Origin: JBBQXY01 sp038209195
GTDB lineage: Bacteria > Chloroflexota > Ktedonobacteria > Ktedonobacterales > Ktedonobacteraceae
DNA: 25,858 nt
NCBI GenBank assembly: GCA_038209195.1
Contig: JBBQXY010000075.1
Span: 1-25,858 of the forward strand
Direction: 5' to 3'
Made by a program: the position numbers and the translations under genes. Shown piece after piece: positions 8,366 to 15,786 of the stretch (position 1 is its first letter; every line of letters begins with the position of its first letter). A model generated the notes under the pieces. That model was given only the letters and a program-made list of their open reading frames with translations, was not told the DNA's origin and did no database searches.

Positions 8366-8413
8366 GCAGATAAAGCGGTGAATATGCGTCCGCATTGCTC
8401 GGAATTTGGCATG

Positions 8414-9574
8414 TTAGAAGAGGCTCAGTTGGGCTAAGGGGCTTTGTCCTGATAAGAGAATATACGGAGATGCCTGCTCAGGCGCACGAATACCCAGTTT
8501 TTGCAAATCGGTCAGAGTAGTGAGTCGCCCCTGTCGTCGTGCCTTGAGAATGGCATCGGCGCCCAAAGGGCCAATACTGGGAATGCGTAGGAGTTGCCAA
8601 CGACTGGCCCTCATGATTTCAACAGGAGCTTCGCGCAGATGCCTCTCTGCCCATGCACGTTTGGGATCAAGGGCAAGCTCCATATTTCCATCTTGCAAGA
8701 AGGGCAAGTCTTCTACGTTCCAACCATAATCGCGCAACAAAAAACTGGCCTGATACAGACGATGCTCACGGAGGGGATCGGTGGGAGGCAGGTTCTCAAA
8801 AGGAGTTTGGAGGACGGGACTGAAGCCGGAATAGTAGGCACGGGTCAACCCATAGTGCTGATAGAGGCGGTTGCTGAGCGCGAGAAGCTCGTGGTCCGTA
8901 TCGCCGACGGCGCCGACCACGAATTGGGTCACCGTCCCTGCTAGCTTCTGAGAGGGGTGCTGGCGTCGTATCTGTTCCGCCAGTTGCAGCATGCCGAGCA
9001 GTTCACGTTGGAAATCTTTCTTGGGAGCCAGCGCATTCAAGCGCTCCTGCGTTGGCCCTTCCAAGTTCACTGAGACGCGGTCAGCCAATTGCATCAGCCG
9101 ATACAGTTGCTCATATTCTATGCCGGGCATCACCTTGAGGTGGAGATAGCCCTGGTAGCCATAGCGTTTGCGCACAATCTCAGCCGTATCGATGATCTTG
9201 TCTTGGGTCGTTACGCTGCCCTTGATGATGCCCGACGATAAGAACATGCCATCCACCCTGCCAGCGCGTTGTAGAGTATCCAAACTACTCGCCAGTTCGT
9301 CGGGGGTGAAGGTCAGACGCTTCATCTTGCTGCGACCAGCGCGAAAAGGACAATAGTGACAATTTCTTTCGCAAGCTGTCGTGACCATTACTTTCAAAAC
9401 CGGCTTTTTGCCCTTCGGCGTAGAAACGTTGGTAATGCATTCAGCCAGACTACGCGATTGGTACTGTACACGGCGTTGCTCGCTTTGAGGCTGGTCTCCG
9501 GCAGGCTCAAAGTGTGTGGCATCGCCAATCTGGGCGAGTTTTGTCAGAGCATCTGGAAGCATTTGTACTAGCAT
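8414..9574 (-). CDS. Radical SAM protein with helix-hairpin-helix domain, putative DNA modification/repair
   Basis: A 386-residue radical SAM enzyme. The iron-sulfur ligands Cys68, Cys72 and Cys75 form the CxxxCxxC motif (CERNCHYC). The C-terminal part has a helix-hairpin-helix at about 323-356 (RIPSIGPLGADAILKARR) expected to touch DNA. This matches the family described as putative DNA modification/repair radical SAM protein, often encoded beside a uracil-DNA-glycosylase-like partner; no such partner is in this window. The reaction is not established. The ATG at 9574 has no ribosome site, and the promoter places the transcript start at or within a base or two of this ATG, so the mRNA is probably leaderless. 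A LexA-type box in the promoter supports a DNA-damage role. Confidence 0.88.
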   Translation of the reverse strand: MLVQMLPDALTKLAQIGDATHFEPAGDQPQSEQRRVQYQSRSLAECITNVSTPKGKKPVLKVMVTTACERNCHYCPFRAGRSKMKRLTFTPDELASSLDTLQRAGRVDGMFLSSGIIKGSVTTQDKIIDTAEIVRKRYGYQGYLHLKVMPGIEYEQLYRLMQLADRVSVNLEGPTQERLNALAPKKDFQRELLGMLQLAEQIRRQHPSQKLAGTVTQFVVGAVGDTDHELLALSNRLYQHYGLTRAYYSGFSPVLQTPFENLPPTDPLREHRLYQASFLLRDYGWNVEDLPFLQDGNMELALDPKRAWAERHLREAPVEIMRASRWQLLRIPSIGPLGADAILKARRQGRLTTLTDLQKLGIRAPEQASPYILLSGQSPLAQLSLF

Positions 9575-9580
9575 GACTAT

Positions 9581-9609
9581 AGTATACTGAACTTTTGTTC
9601 TATAGTCAA
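9581..9609 (-). promoter_or_regulatory. Near-consensus promoter of the radical SAM repair gene (leaderless)
   Basis: TTGACT (9609-9604) and TATACT (9586-9581) are separated by exactly 17 bases on the minus strand. Counting 6-7 bases from the -10 puts the transcript start at the ATG (9574). The absence of any Shine-Dalgarno sequence agrees with leaderless translation. Confidence 0.8.
9589..9600. promoter_or_regulatory. LexA/DinR-type SOS box
   Basis: The palindrome GAAC-TTTT-GTTC fits the GAAC-N4-GTTC operator known for LexA (DinR) in Firmicutes and Actinobacteria. It lies in the 17-base spacer between -35 and -10, where repressor binding would block RNA polymerase. It is the only copy spotted in the window. 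Whether LexA of this lineage uses this motif is not shown by the sequence. Confidence 0.65.
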
Positions 9610-9651
9610 TGCTTAACCAACTATTACAGACATTTGGAGAGAAGGCCTATC

Positions 9652-9733
9652 ATGCTAAGCGCAGCCTTGTCATGCTGAGCGCAGCGAAGAATCTCTCGTG
9701 GCGCAGAGATTCTTCGCTGCGCTCAGCATGACA
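9652..9733. repeat. Palindromic repeat element with 29-base arms
   Basis: Arms 9668-9696 and 9705-9733 are perfect reverse complements around an 8-base loop. A degenerate partial copy of the arm (TCATGCTAAGCGCAGCC) precedes it at about 9650-9666. It lies in the 213-base gap between two minus-strand genes. The arm sequence (CATGCTGAGCGCAGCGAAG) is of the REP-like kind dispersed in many genomes. Confidence 0.75.
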
Positions 9734-9787
9734 CCTAGGACACGACTACGACAGTCTAGTTGGCTTGTCGCCTCAAAGCAGACTTCT

Positions 9788-10666
9788 CTACTGATTGAGG
9801 GGCTTCCGTGCTCGAATAAAGGCGCTCACAAATCTTCCATCCACATCACCGCGTTCCTCTTCAGTGAGCGCGGCTACGGATGCATCAGCACCGCTCGTGG
9901 CAATATCTTGCAGTGCATAGCGGCGTGTCACCTCGACCTCGATATTGGTAAAGCCCGCGTCACTGAGCAGAGAGCGATACGTCTCTTCTTCCAATGCTCC
10001 GGCAATGCAGCCTGCCCATGCCTCAAGATCGCCGCGAATGGCAACGGGGATGTGGCCTTGGAAGACAATATCTGAGACGGCGAAGCGACCACCAGGCGTG
10101 ATTATACGATATGCCTCGTGGAGAACCTGGCCTTTATCAGCCGAGAGATTAATCACGCAATTGGAGATGACGACATCTACACTGTTGTCTGCCAAAGGAA
10201 TTTCTTCTATTACGCCTTTCAAAAAGCGTACATTTTCTACCCCGGCCTCCACACGATTGCGTTCAGCTAGCTCAAGCATGGCATCGGTCATATCCAGGCC
10301 ATAGGCAAATCCAGTTGGCCCGACACGCCTGGCTGAGAGCAAGACATCGATACCACCGCCACTCCCCAGATCAAGCACCTTTTCGCCCACCTTGAGTTCC
10401 GCTAAAGCGGTGGGATTACCACAGCCAAGGGAGGCGAGTGCTGCCGCGATAGGCAACTCGCCAAGTTCCGCTTTACTATAGAGATCACTGCTCACGGCAT
10501 CCCCGATGCTCGTGCTACAACAAGCACTACTACTTTCGCTACTATTCGTTCCGCAGCAGCCATCGCTGGCAGGTTCATCGCCATGTAACACCTGCAACGC
10601 CGTGCGTCCATAGCGCTCACGCACCTCTGCCCGCAGTTGTTCACCATCTTGAGGAACTGTATTCAT
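9788..10666 (-). CDS. arsM: Arsenite methyltransferase (ArsM-like)
   Basis: A 292-residue SAM-dependent methyltransferase of the ArsM type, which methylates As(III) to volatile or less toxic forms in the cytoplasm. SAM motif I is DLGSGGG at 99-105, followed by GLDMTDAML. The cysteines that bind arsenic are in place: Cys82 (SLGCGNP), Cys170 (SNCVINL) and Cys220 (WAGCIAGA). The N-terminus carries two extra Cys pairs (37-38 and 49-50), also common in the family. The start follows AAAGGAAAC. There is no arsR, arsC or efflux gene nearby, so it appears to be an isolated detoxification gene. An overlapping ATG lies 5 bases upstream in another frame. Confidence 0.9.
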   Translation of the reverse strand: MNTVPQDGEQLRAEVRERYGRTALQVLHGDEPASDGCCGTNSSESSSACCSTSIGDAVSSDLYSKAELGELPIAAALASLGCGNPTALAELKVGEKVLDLGSGGGIDVLLSARRVGPTGFAYGLDMTDAMLELAERNRVEAGVENVRFLKGVIEEIPLADNSVDVVISNCVINLSADKGQVLHEAYRIITPGGRFAVSDIVFQGHIPVAIRGDLEAWAGCIAGALEEETYRSLLSDAGFTNIEVEVTRRYALQDIATSGADASVAALTEEERGDVDGRFVSAFIRARKPLNQ

Positions 10667-10708
10667 TTCATGTTTCCTTTCCGCTCAATTCGGTTTTCTA
10701 TCACATAG

Positions 10709-10727
10709 TGTACAATGCTCATGTACA
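10709..10727. promoter_or_regulatory. Paired TGTACA sites upstream of arsM
   Basis: Two TGTACA palindromes (10709-10714 and 10722-10727) are spaced 13 bases centre to centre in the gap between the divergent arsM and EthD-like genes. They could be a dimeric repressor operator; nothing in the window identifies the regulator. Confidence 0.3.
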
Positions 10728-10869
10728 AGGGTATAGACGGTGGTTTTGGGGAAAGGACGCAAGCTTGAGATTTTATGTCACGTATTTTTGGCAAGACGAG
10801 TACAATATCCTTGTGAGTTGTTCAAACCGATGTCAGAGATGACAAGCTATTTCGCTTGAAGGAGATATT

Positions 10870-11196
10870 ATGATCCAAGTAACTGTCCTCTACGGACACC
10901 CTCAGGATCCCATTGCTTTTGACCGTTACTACGCGCAAACGCACGGCCCTTTGGCTAAAAAAATCCCCGGACTGAAGGGTTTCATAACCAACAAGCCAGT
11001 AACGCTCAATCCACAAGAGCAGTCGCCGTACTATTTGATTGCGGAACTCTATTTTGAAAGTATGGAAACAACGCAAGCTGGACTACAATCGCCTGAAGGC
11101 CAGGCAGCGGCTGGCGATACACACAACTTTGCCACTGGTGGTGTCACTCTGCTGATGGGTGAGGTACACGTGTACAATCCGGTTGCCATCAGCTAA
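10870..11196 (+). CDS. EthD family protein
   Basis: A 108-residue protein with the EthD dimeric alpha/beta-barrel pattern: VTVLYGHPQDPIAFDRYYAQ followed by THGPLAKKIPGL, then an LYFESME strand/helix and SPEGQAAAGDTHNFA. EthD-like proteins accompany oxidative catabolic enzymes, or act as small decarboxylases or ring-cleavage enzymes; the role here is not known. A strong GAAGGAGATATT ribosome site sets the start. It is divergent from arsM, and its 3' end faces the neprosin-like gene with a hairpin between them. Confidence 0.88.
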   Translation: MIQVTVLYGHPQDPIAFDRYYAQTHGPLAKKIPGLKGFITNKPVTLNPQEQSPYYLIAELYFESMETTQAGLQSPEGQAAAGDTHNFATGGVTLLMGEVHVYNPVAIS

Positions 11197-11268
11197 TGAT
11201 TTAGTAAGTCCAGAGCCTTTTTATTCTCCTTTGATGAAATTGCCAATAGAGCCATGCGAACCAACTTG

Positions 11269-11303
11269 TTTTTCCGTCAGTGGCTGTGCTACTGACAGAA
11301 AAA
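11269..11303. terminator. Bidirectional hairpin terminator
   Basis: TTTTTC-C-GTCAGT pairs with ACTGAC-A-GAAAAA around a 9-base loop, with one mismatch. The T and A runs at the two ends give a U-tract on either strand. It lies between convergent genes ending at 11196 and 11373. Confidence 0.65.
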
Positions 11304-11372
11304 CATTATGTGACAGAGCGCCGTTACCTAACTGTTACAAAATTTGTTCCTCACGAAAGAAATACCAAGTAG

Positions 11373-12254
11373 CTAGCATGCTCCGGGTCCCCCATAGCTG
11401 AAGCTTGTTGCCGTCACATGTCCTAAATTATAATACGCGCTATTGCTCACCGTTCCTGAGGTAATGGATACTTTAGGTCCATTTATGAAGCTAATGCCAT
11501 TTACTATAGCTGAATTGGTTTTGCTACCATAGAGCGCATCTCCCATATCTGTACAAGGATTGGGCTCTAGAGCCGCCACCTCGCCGAACCATTGAGCCAG
11601 GCCGAGTGAGCTGAAAGTGACATTCCAAAGGATACTGGGGAAGTAGCCGAACCAATCATTTTGATATCCAACCCACCACGCATTATTGAAGAACTTGATG
11701 CCATACATCTGTGCCTTCTGTGTGACAGTGACACGCATCCCAGGATAGTGTTTTGTTGAGACTTGTACGAAGCCACAGGCATTGTAACACGTAGGGGAGC
11801 CATTTACCCAATGGAAGATGAACAGATGAGGATTCGTGTCCCCATTGACTGAGCGATCTACTGTCCAGCCTATTTCCACAATTTGCTGCCCATCGAACGA
11901 TTCTGCTGCTATTTCTGCCAGCGAATGATAATCAGAAGTAGCTAATTGTGGGCGGTGCTGGCTAAGACGTGCTACTACACCAGTAGCATTAGCATACTGG
12001 TATGTATCAGCGTAAAAATATTGGAGGCCTTGGGCAGTACGTCCATTACTCTTTACTTTCGCATGCATCAGAGGATTACCAGGGGGAGCTAATTCAGGGA
12101 TGGTAATTGGAGCAGAAGAGGTAATAGGGAGCAGATGACCTACACTAGCAGCATGTGTGGTGATGCTTCCAAAGTTACGCAATGTGAGACCAACCACGAT
12201 GAGCAGCAATAAAGAAAAAATAGTAGTCAGTTTCAAGCGGGATGAAGTACGCAT
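11373..12254 (-). CDS. Secreted neprosin-like (DUF239) protein, possible prolyl endopeptidase
   Basis: A 293-residue exported protein. It has a basic start, a hydrophobic segment at 11-24 and a plausible signal cleavage after THA35. The region 120-230 matches the neprosin domain: QIVEIGWTVDRSVNGD and PHLFIFHWVNG, then the WWVGYQNDWFGYFP block and QWFGEVAALE. Neprosin is a plant glutamic peptidase cleaving after proline; the two glutamates that would form its active pair correspond to Glu127 and Glu225 here, both present. Paired cysteines at 156/160 and near the C-terminus suggest disulfides outside the cell. Function as a secreted proline-directed protease is inferred from the fold and these residues. 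It is divergent from the MFS gene. Confidence 0.8.
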   Translation of the reverse strand: MRTSSRLKLTTIFSLLLLIVVGLTLRNFGSITTHAASVGHLLPITSSAPITIPELAPPGNPLMHAKVKSNGRTAQGLQYFYADTYQYANATGVVARLSQHRPQLATSDYHSLAEIAAESFDGQQIVEIGWTVDRSVNGDTNPHLFIFHWVNGSPTCYNACGFVQVSTKHYPGMRVTVTQKAQMYGIKFFNNAWWVGYQNDWFGYFPSILWNVTFSSLGLAQWFGEVAALEPNPCTDMGDALYGSKTNSAIVNGISFINGPKVSITSGTVSNSAYYNLGHVTATSFSYGGPGAC

Positions 12255-12374
12255 ATAGACACTTCACTTTCGGCATGGTTGCTGGGGGAATAAAACCTAT
12301 TGTTATCATTTTAGCTGATAGGGGTGATGAAAAAAAGGAAAGAGCGTGATATTCTGGTTAAGAATAGGTTGTGA

Positions 12375-13679
12375 TTGTTGGTTTCATGTTGTGATTTCTA
12401 CTTGAGAGTGAAAACTGGCTTAGAGAAGAATATCTGGTTGAGAAACGTGTTTTTATCTTTGTTTGCTGGAAGGGCCCCTCTATCACAGGGGCCTAGACAA
12501 CGTGAGCATTTTTGGAGCATTGTCATCATTTTTACTGGCCTTGGTTTCTACGTTGGGGTCTGGACTGTGCTGGTCGCCGATCTGACGAATGCGTTGGGAC
12601 TCTCGCCCGCGCAACTGGGTATCGCGCTCTCGTGTTTTTCAGCTACTGGCATCGTGTTGTTGCTGTTTGGTAGCTCGCTTGCAGAGCATTTTACGAGGCG
12701 GTTCATTCTTTTGCTCGGTGTTGGTGGGCTTGGCATTTTCTTCGCCGCCCTAGCTTTTGTCTCAAGCTACGCGCTATTACTGATTATTGTCTTGTTGGGA
12801 GGAGTGTGTACTAGTTGTTACGATCTTGCCGTAAACAGCATCGGGGGAGACTACGAGCGGCACTATGCCAGCAAAAGCATGACGCTCTTCCATGCTGGCT
12901 TTAGTGGAGGTGCAGCCCTTGGTGCCATGGTGAGTGCAGTAGCCCTTGCCAATGGCATCGGCTTTCGAGCTATCTACGGGGCAATAGCAGTAGCATTTCT
13001 GCTTTTAGCTGTCGTTGCATGCTTGCTCCCGTTGCCTGGTGTTGGATTGGCGAACCCTAGCAAAGAACCAGAGGCCGCGCCATCGCTCTCGCAACCACAG
13101 ACACAGCCAACCGTCCTGGTACTGCTTGCCATTCCTGTGATGACAGTGGCGACCGCGCTGGTAAGCTTATCTTTCTTCACTGATGGTACACTGGAGGGTT
13201 TCACCTCGGTCTATCTGCGCAATTTGCTTGGTTCAGGCGCACTGCTGGGCGGAATGGGGATAGCAGCTTTCTACCTCATTGGCATGATTGGGCGGCTAAG
13301 CAGTACAGCCATTTTGCGGCGATATGGGGAACGTTCGGTGATTACGGTGGCTGGCATACTCTCCGCGCTGGGAATGGTTGTCGCCCTTGCCGCGACTTCC
13401 GCACCACTCGCGGTAGGCGGACTGCTGCTGGTTGGACTGGGTCAAGCGCCACTGGTGCCAACAGCCTTTTCTCTTGCCGCACGAGTAGGTGCGCGCCAAG
13501 GAGCGCGTGCAGTCGCCATCGTGACCGCTTTTGGCTACTCGGCCTTTCTGATCAGTCCACTGCTGGTCGGACTATTAGCGGCTCTCCTCACTTTACGAGT
13601 TGCGCTACTTTTGACCATTGTTACATCAGCAGGTGTGATACTCATCGCACAACGTCTTCCTGGAACACACAACCAGTAG
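12375..13679 (+). CDS. MFS transporter
   Basis: A major facilitator superfamily permease with about 12 predicted membrane helices between residues 46 and 430, including a cytoplasmic-loop motif LAEHFTRRFILLLG after helix 2 that fits the MFS signature. A central hydrophilic loop (PSKEPEAAPSLSQPQTQP) divides the two six-helix halves. The substrate cannot be predicted; the overall look is of the fucose-permease/drug-efflux-like branch. The start is uncertain: the open frame begins at a TTG (12375) with weak signals, and a TTG at 12438 or a GTG at 12447 would leave a shorter cytoplasmic tail before the first helix. It is divergent from the neprosin-like gene. Confidence 0.85.
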   Translation: MLVSCCDFYLRVKTGLEKNIWLRNVFLSLFAGRAPLSQGPRQREHFWSIVIIFTGLGFYVGVWTVLVADLTNALGLSPAQLGIALSCFSATGIVLLLFGSSLAEHFTRRFILLLGVGGLGIFFAALAFVSSYALLLIIVLLGGVCTSCYDLAVNSIGGDYERHYASKSMTLFHAGFSGGAALGAMVSAVALANGIGFRAIYGAIAVAFLLLAVVACLLPLPGVGLANPSKEPEAAPSLSQPQTQPTVLVLLAIPVMTVATALVSLSFFTDGTLEGFTSVYLRNLLGSGALLGGMGIAAFYLIGMIGRLSSTAILRRYGERSVITVAGILSALGMVVALAATSAPLAVGGLLLVGLGQAPLVPTAFSLAARVGARQGARAVAIVTAFGYSAFLISPLLVGLLAALLTLRVALLLTIVTSAGVILIAQRLPGTHNQ

Positions 13680-13701
13680 CGGATAGAGGAGTGAGAAGCG
13701 A

Positions 13702-13779
13702 CTAGCTCTTCATGATGTTCTGACGTTGCAGGTTGTAGCGCTTGTAGCGTAAGAAGTAGTCGATTTCGCCTGAGCTCAT
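13702..13779 (-). CDS. Possible 25-residue ORF or gene remnant
   Basis: The gap 13680-14119 has no standard gene. On the minus strand an ATG at 13779 opens 25 codons, rich in Tyr, Arg and Gln (IDYFLRYKRYNLQRQ), with an AGGGA 8 bases upstream. The composition looks coding, but the length and lack of a recognisable family leave open a microprotein or the relic of a lost gene. Confidence 0.25.
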   Translation of the reverse strand: MSSGEIDYFLRYKRYNLQRQNIMKS

Positions 13780-13879
13780 TCGTCGTTTCCCTGGAAGAGC
13801 AAAATTGAAGGTTCTTCGCTAGTTTTTACCGGAGTCGCTCGAAATCCTCGGTGTTGATGTGTGAAGCAACCTCGAGGGA

Positions 13880-13993
13880 ATGAATGAGTATTATAGCGAC
13901 CCAGATTTCAACCATGCCTTCGACGGTTTCTTTACCGCCGAACCCGCAACGCTGGTCTTGAAGCATCCGGATGGCGAATGGGTGGAGTGGTAG
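13880..13993 (+). CDS. Possible 37-residue ORF or gene remnant
   Basis: An ATG at 13880 opens 37 codons with a protein-like composition (YYSDPDFNHAFDGFF and VLKHPDGEWVEW), rich in aromatic and acidic residues. GAGGGA abuts the ATG, too close for ideal initiation. No family is recognised. It could be a small protein or the C-terminal relic of a decayed gene, and it sits next to a palindromic repeat. Confidence 0.3.
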   Translation: MNEYYSDPDFNHAFDGFFTAEPATLVLKHPDGEWVEW

Positions 13994-14021
13994 CCCCATC
14001 CTCCCTGATGCCCGCCGGATT

Positions 14022-14056
14022 CAAAAATGTAGTGATGCCCACGTGGGCATCACTAC
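14022..14056 (+). repeat. Dispersed palindromic repeat, copy 2
   Basis: Positions 14029-14042 and 14043-14056 form a perfect 28-base palindrome (GTAGTGATGCCCAC and its complement), preceded by CAAAAAT as in copy 1. It lies between the convergent MFS and HAD genes and might also act as a transcription stop. Confidence 0.65.
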
Positions 14057-14119
14057 TTACTCAGCAACCAAGAAGCGGTCAGGAATTTTCAAAAGAACAA
14101 GCGAGACAAGCGTATTCTG

Positions 14120-14734
14120 TTATTGGTCAGGGGTATACAGGCAGGCATTGATGTCTTCGATGGCCTGAGCGTTATCCTTAAAGAGGATGGCATGGATGCC
14201 AATGGAGCGAGCAGAGATTACATGCTTCTCGACATCATCAAGAAAGATTATCTCTTCTGGTTGCAGGCCGAGGCGCTCGCAGAGCAATACAAAAATGCGC
14301 TGCGAAGGTTTGGCTATTCCGACCTCGTGGGAATAAATGATAAGATCGGTTATCTCAGCAAAATGATAGTGCTCCTGCTCTCTACTTCTGGCACCGACAA
14401 AGCTGTTGCTGAGGATAGCTGTTTGATAGAACGGACGCAAGCTGTTGAAGTAGTCAGCTAACGGGGTGTTGAGTACACCAAGATACTCTTCCCAGAGGTC
14501 ATGCCAAAATGCGTCTACCTGTTCTTGATCCATCCCAATGATGTCTCGTAGACCCTGTTGCACTTGCTCTTCCGAGCAATTTCCCAAGGAGCCATCCCTC
14601 CACACACTTGCCATCCGTTCATCTAGCTCCCCCTGTTTCAGATGGAGCAGGTTTTCCCACTTTTGCGTCACGCCAGTGTCGGGTGTGATTTCTAGCACGC
14701 CGCCGATATCAAAAACAACTGCTCGAATAGACAT
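14120..14734 (-). CDS. HAD-superfamily hydrolase
   Basis: A 204-residue haloacid dehalogenase-like hydrolase of the YihX/epoxide-hydrolase-N type with a helical cap. Motif I is VVFDIGGVL with nucleophile Asp9; the second motif I residue is Gly rather than Asp, a form common in this subgroup. Motif II is Ser in AILSNS, motif III Lys in GIAKPS, and motif IV FLDDVEKH supplies the metal-binding acids. The likely role is phosphatase on a small phosphorylated metabolite; the substrate is unknown. A GAAAGGAGTGAAAGG ribosome site precedes the ATG. It converges with the MFS gene. Confidence 0.88.
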   Translation of the reverse strand: MSIRAVVFDIGGVLEITPDTGVTQKWENLLHLKQGELDERMASVWRDGSLGNCSEEQVQQGLRDIIGMDQEQVDAFWHDLWEEYLGVLNTPLADYFNSLRPFYQTAILSNSFVGARSREQEHYHFAEITDLIIYSHEVGIAKPSQRIFVLLCERLGLQPEEIIFLDDVEKHVISARSIGIHAILFKDNAQAIEDINACLYTPDQ

Positions 14735-14792
14735 CCTTTCACTCCTTTCAAAGGTATCAGATCAACAGTGGTTTGTGAAGCACTCAGCTCTA

Positions 14793-14822
14793 TATATCCG
14801 ATATTGATATATCCGTTACTGA
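14793..14822. repeat. 15-base tandem direct repeat
   Basis: Two adjacent units, TATATCCGATATTGA and TATATCCGTTACTGA, share 11 of 15 bases. They lie just upstream of the HAD gene in the gap 14735-15177 and resemble tandem operator half-sites. No protein can be named. The rest of the gap holds only the doubtful ORF listed next and a TATAGT at 15110-15115. Confidence 0.35.
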
Positions 14823-15007
14823 TACATTAATGACCGCTGAGCTGGTTTATCAAGAGTACAAACCCTGTTGCGCAATGAGATATAGCGATCAATGCTCATG
14901 CAGATAGAGATGGCTTCTTCGACATATGGTCTGCCAGTTGCGCGGATAACGCGTGCCAGTGCGTTGACAGCAAAAGGAACATGGTGAAAGGTGATGCCAA
15001 TCTTCAT
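14816..15007 (-). CDS. Doubtful small ORF, 63 residues
   Basis: An open frame from ATG 15007 with a weak AAAAGA before it. The protein starts MKIGITFHHVPFAVNALARV and is not recognised. No other gene overlaps it, so it is not a shadow, but its stop lies inside the tandem repeat and initiation signals are poor. It may be a real small protein or a decayed fragment. Confidence 0.25.
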   Translation of the reverse strand: MKIGITFHHVPFAVNALARVIRATGRPYVEEAISICMSIDRYISLRNRVCTLDKPAQRSLMYQ

Positions 15008-15177
15008 ATTCTTTTGTTGATGGCTTGAAAACATCTACGTACACCATCGAAGAGGGTTGCATTGCTTTTCTCTCTGACCAAATGCTTTTAAATAGCAGCA
15101 GATCGTGCTATAGTTATGCATCACAGTAGAGAAGGATGAGATACAGTAATGTCAAAAGTCCATAGAGCCTTTGAATT

Positions 15178-15732
15178 ATGAGCACGATAGAAGCTACGCC
15201 GTTTCGTTTGAAAGATGGCAGGATGATGGTGCTGTGTGCAGCTACTCCTGCTGATGCACGGCAAATACTTGAGCATGTTCATGCCATATTTGCGGAAGGA
15301 GAGTTTGTGCTCAGTACGCTGGAAGATTTTCACATGACGGAGGAGCAGGAGGCATTGTGGCTGCAAACAAATCTCGATGATCCTGGCAAGATTGTAATCG
15401 TGGCGGAGAACGAGTCGCAGATTATCGGTATGCTCGATTTTCACAATGGAGAGCGCAAGCGTATCGCGCACCACGGAGAATTTGGCATAAGTGTCAACAG
15501 AGCGTGGAGAAATCAGGGTGTAGGGCGAGCATTACTCTCCAGGTTGCTGCTCTGGGCTCAGGAGCAACCAGCGATTGAGAAGGTGTGTCTGGAAGTGTTT
15601 GCGACCAATACGCGTGCAATTTCGCTCTATCAAGACCTTGCTTTTCAAGAAGAGGGACGATTTGCGAAACAGATCAAATTGGCTCCTGGAATGTACGTCG
15701 ATACTATACGGATGGGACGGTTTGTGAAGTAG
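15178..15732 (+). CDS. GNAT family N-acetyltransferase
   Basis: A 184-residue GNAT acetyltransferase. The acetyl-CoA pyrophosphate-binding motif is NQGVGRALLSRLLLWA at about 117-132, followed by the strand/helix CLEVFATNTRAISLYQDLAF typical of RimI/RimJ-like and antibiotic-modifying members. The N-terminal FRLKDGRMMVLCAATPADA is the usual opening. Substrate unknown. The ribosome site is weak, but the start keeps the whole fold. It faces the DapB-like gene with a short hairpin between. Confidence 0.88.
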   Translation: MSTIEATPFRLKDGRMMVLCAATPADARQILEHVHAIFAEGEFVLSTLEDFHMTEEQEALWLQTNLDDPGKIVIVAENESQIIGMLDFHNGERKRIAHHGEFGISVNRAWRNQGVGRALLSRLLLWAQEQPAIEKVCLEVFATNTRAISLYQDLAFQEEGRFAKQIKLAPGMYVDTIRMGRFVK

Positions 15733-15759
15733 CGTAAAGAGCTTTCACATTATCAAGAA

Positions 15760-15782
15760 ATGGCGATAGCATTTTTCGCCAT
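15760..15782. terminator. Short hairpin between convergent genes
   Basis: ATGGCGA (15760-15766) pairs with TCGCCAT (15776-15782) around a 9-base loop rich in T. The second arm almost touches the stop of the minus-strand gene at 15787. It is a weak candidate terminator, as no T run follows. Confidence 0.35.
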
Positions 15783-15786
15783 CATG

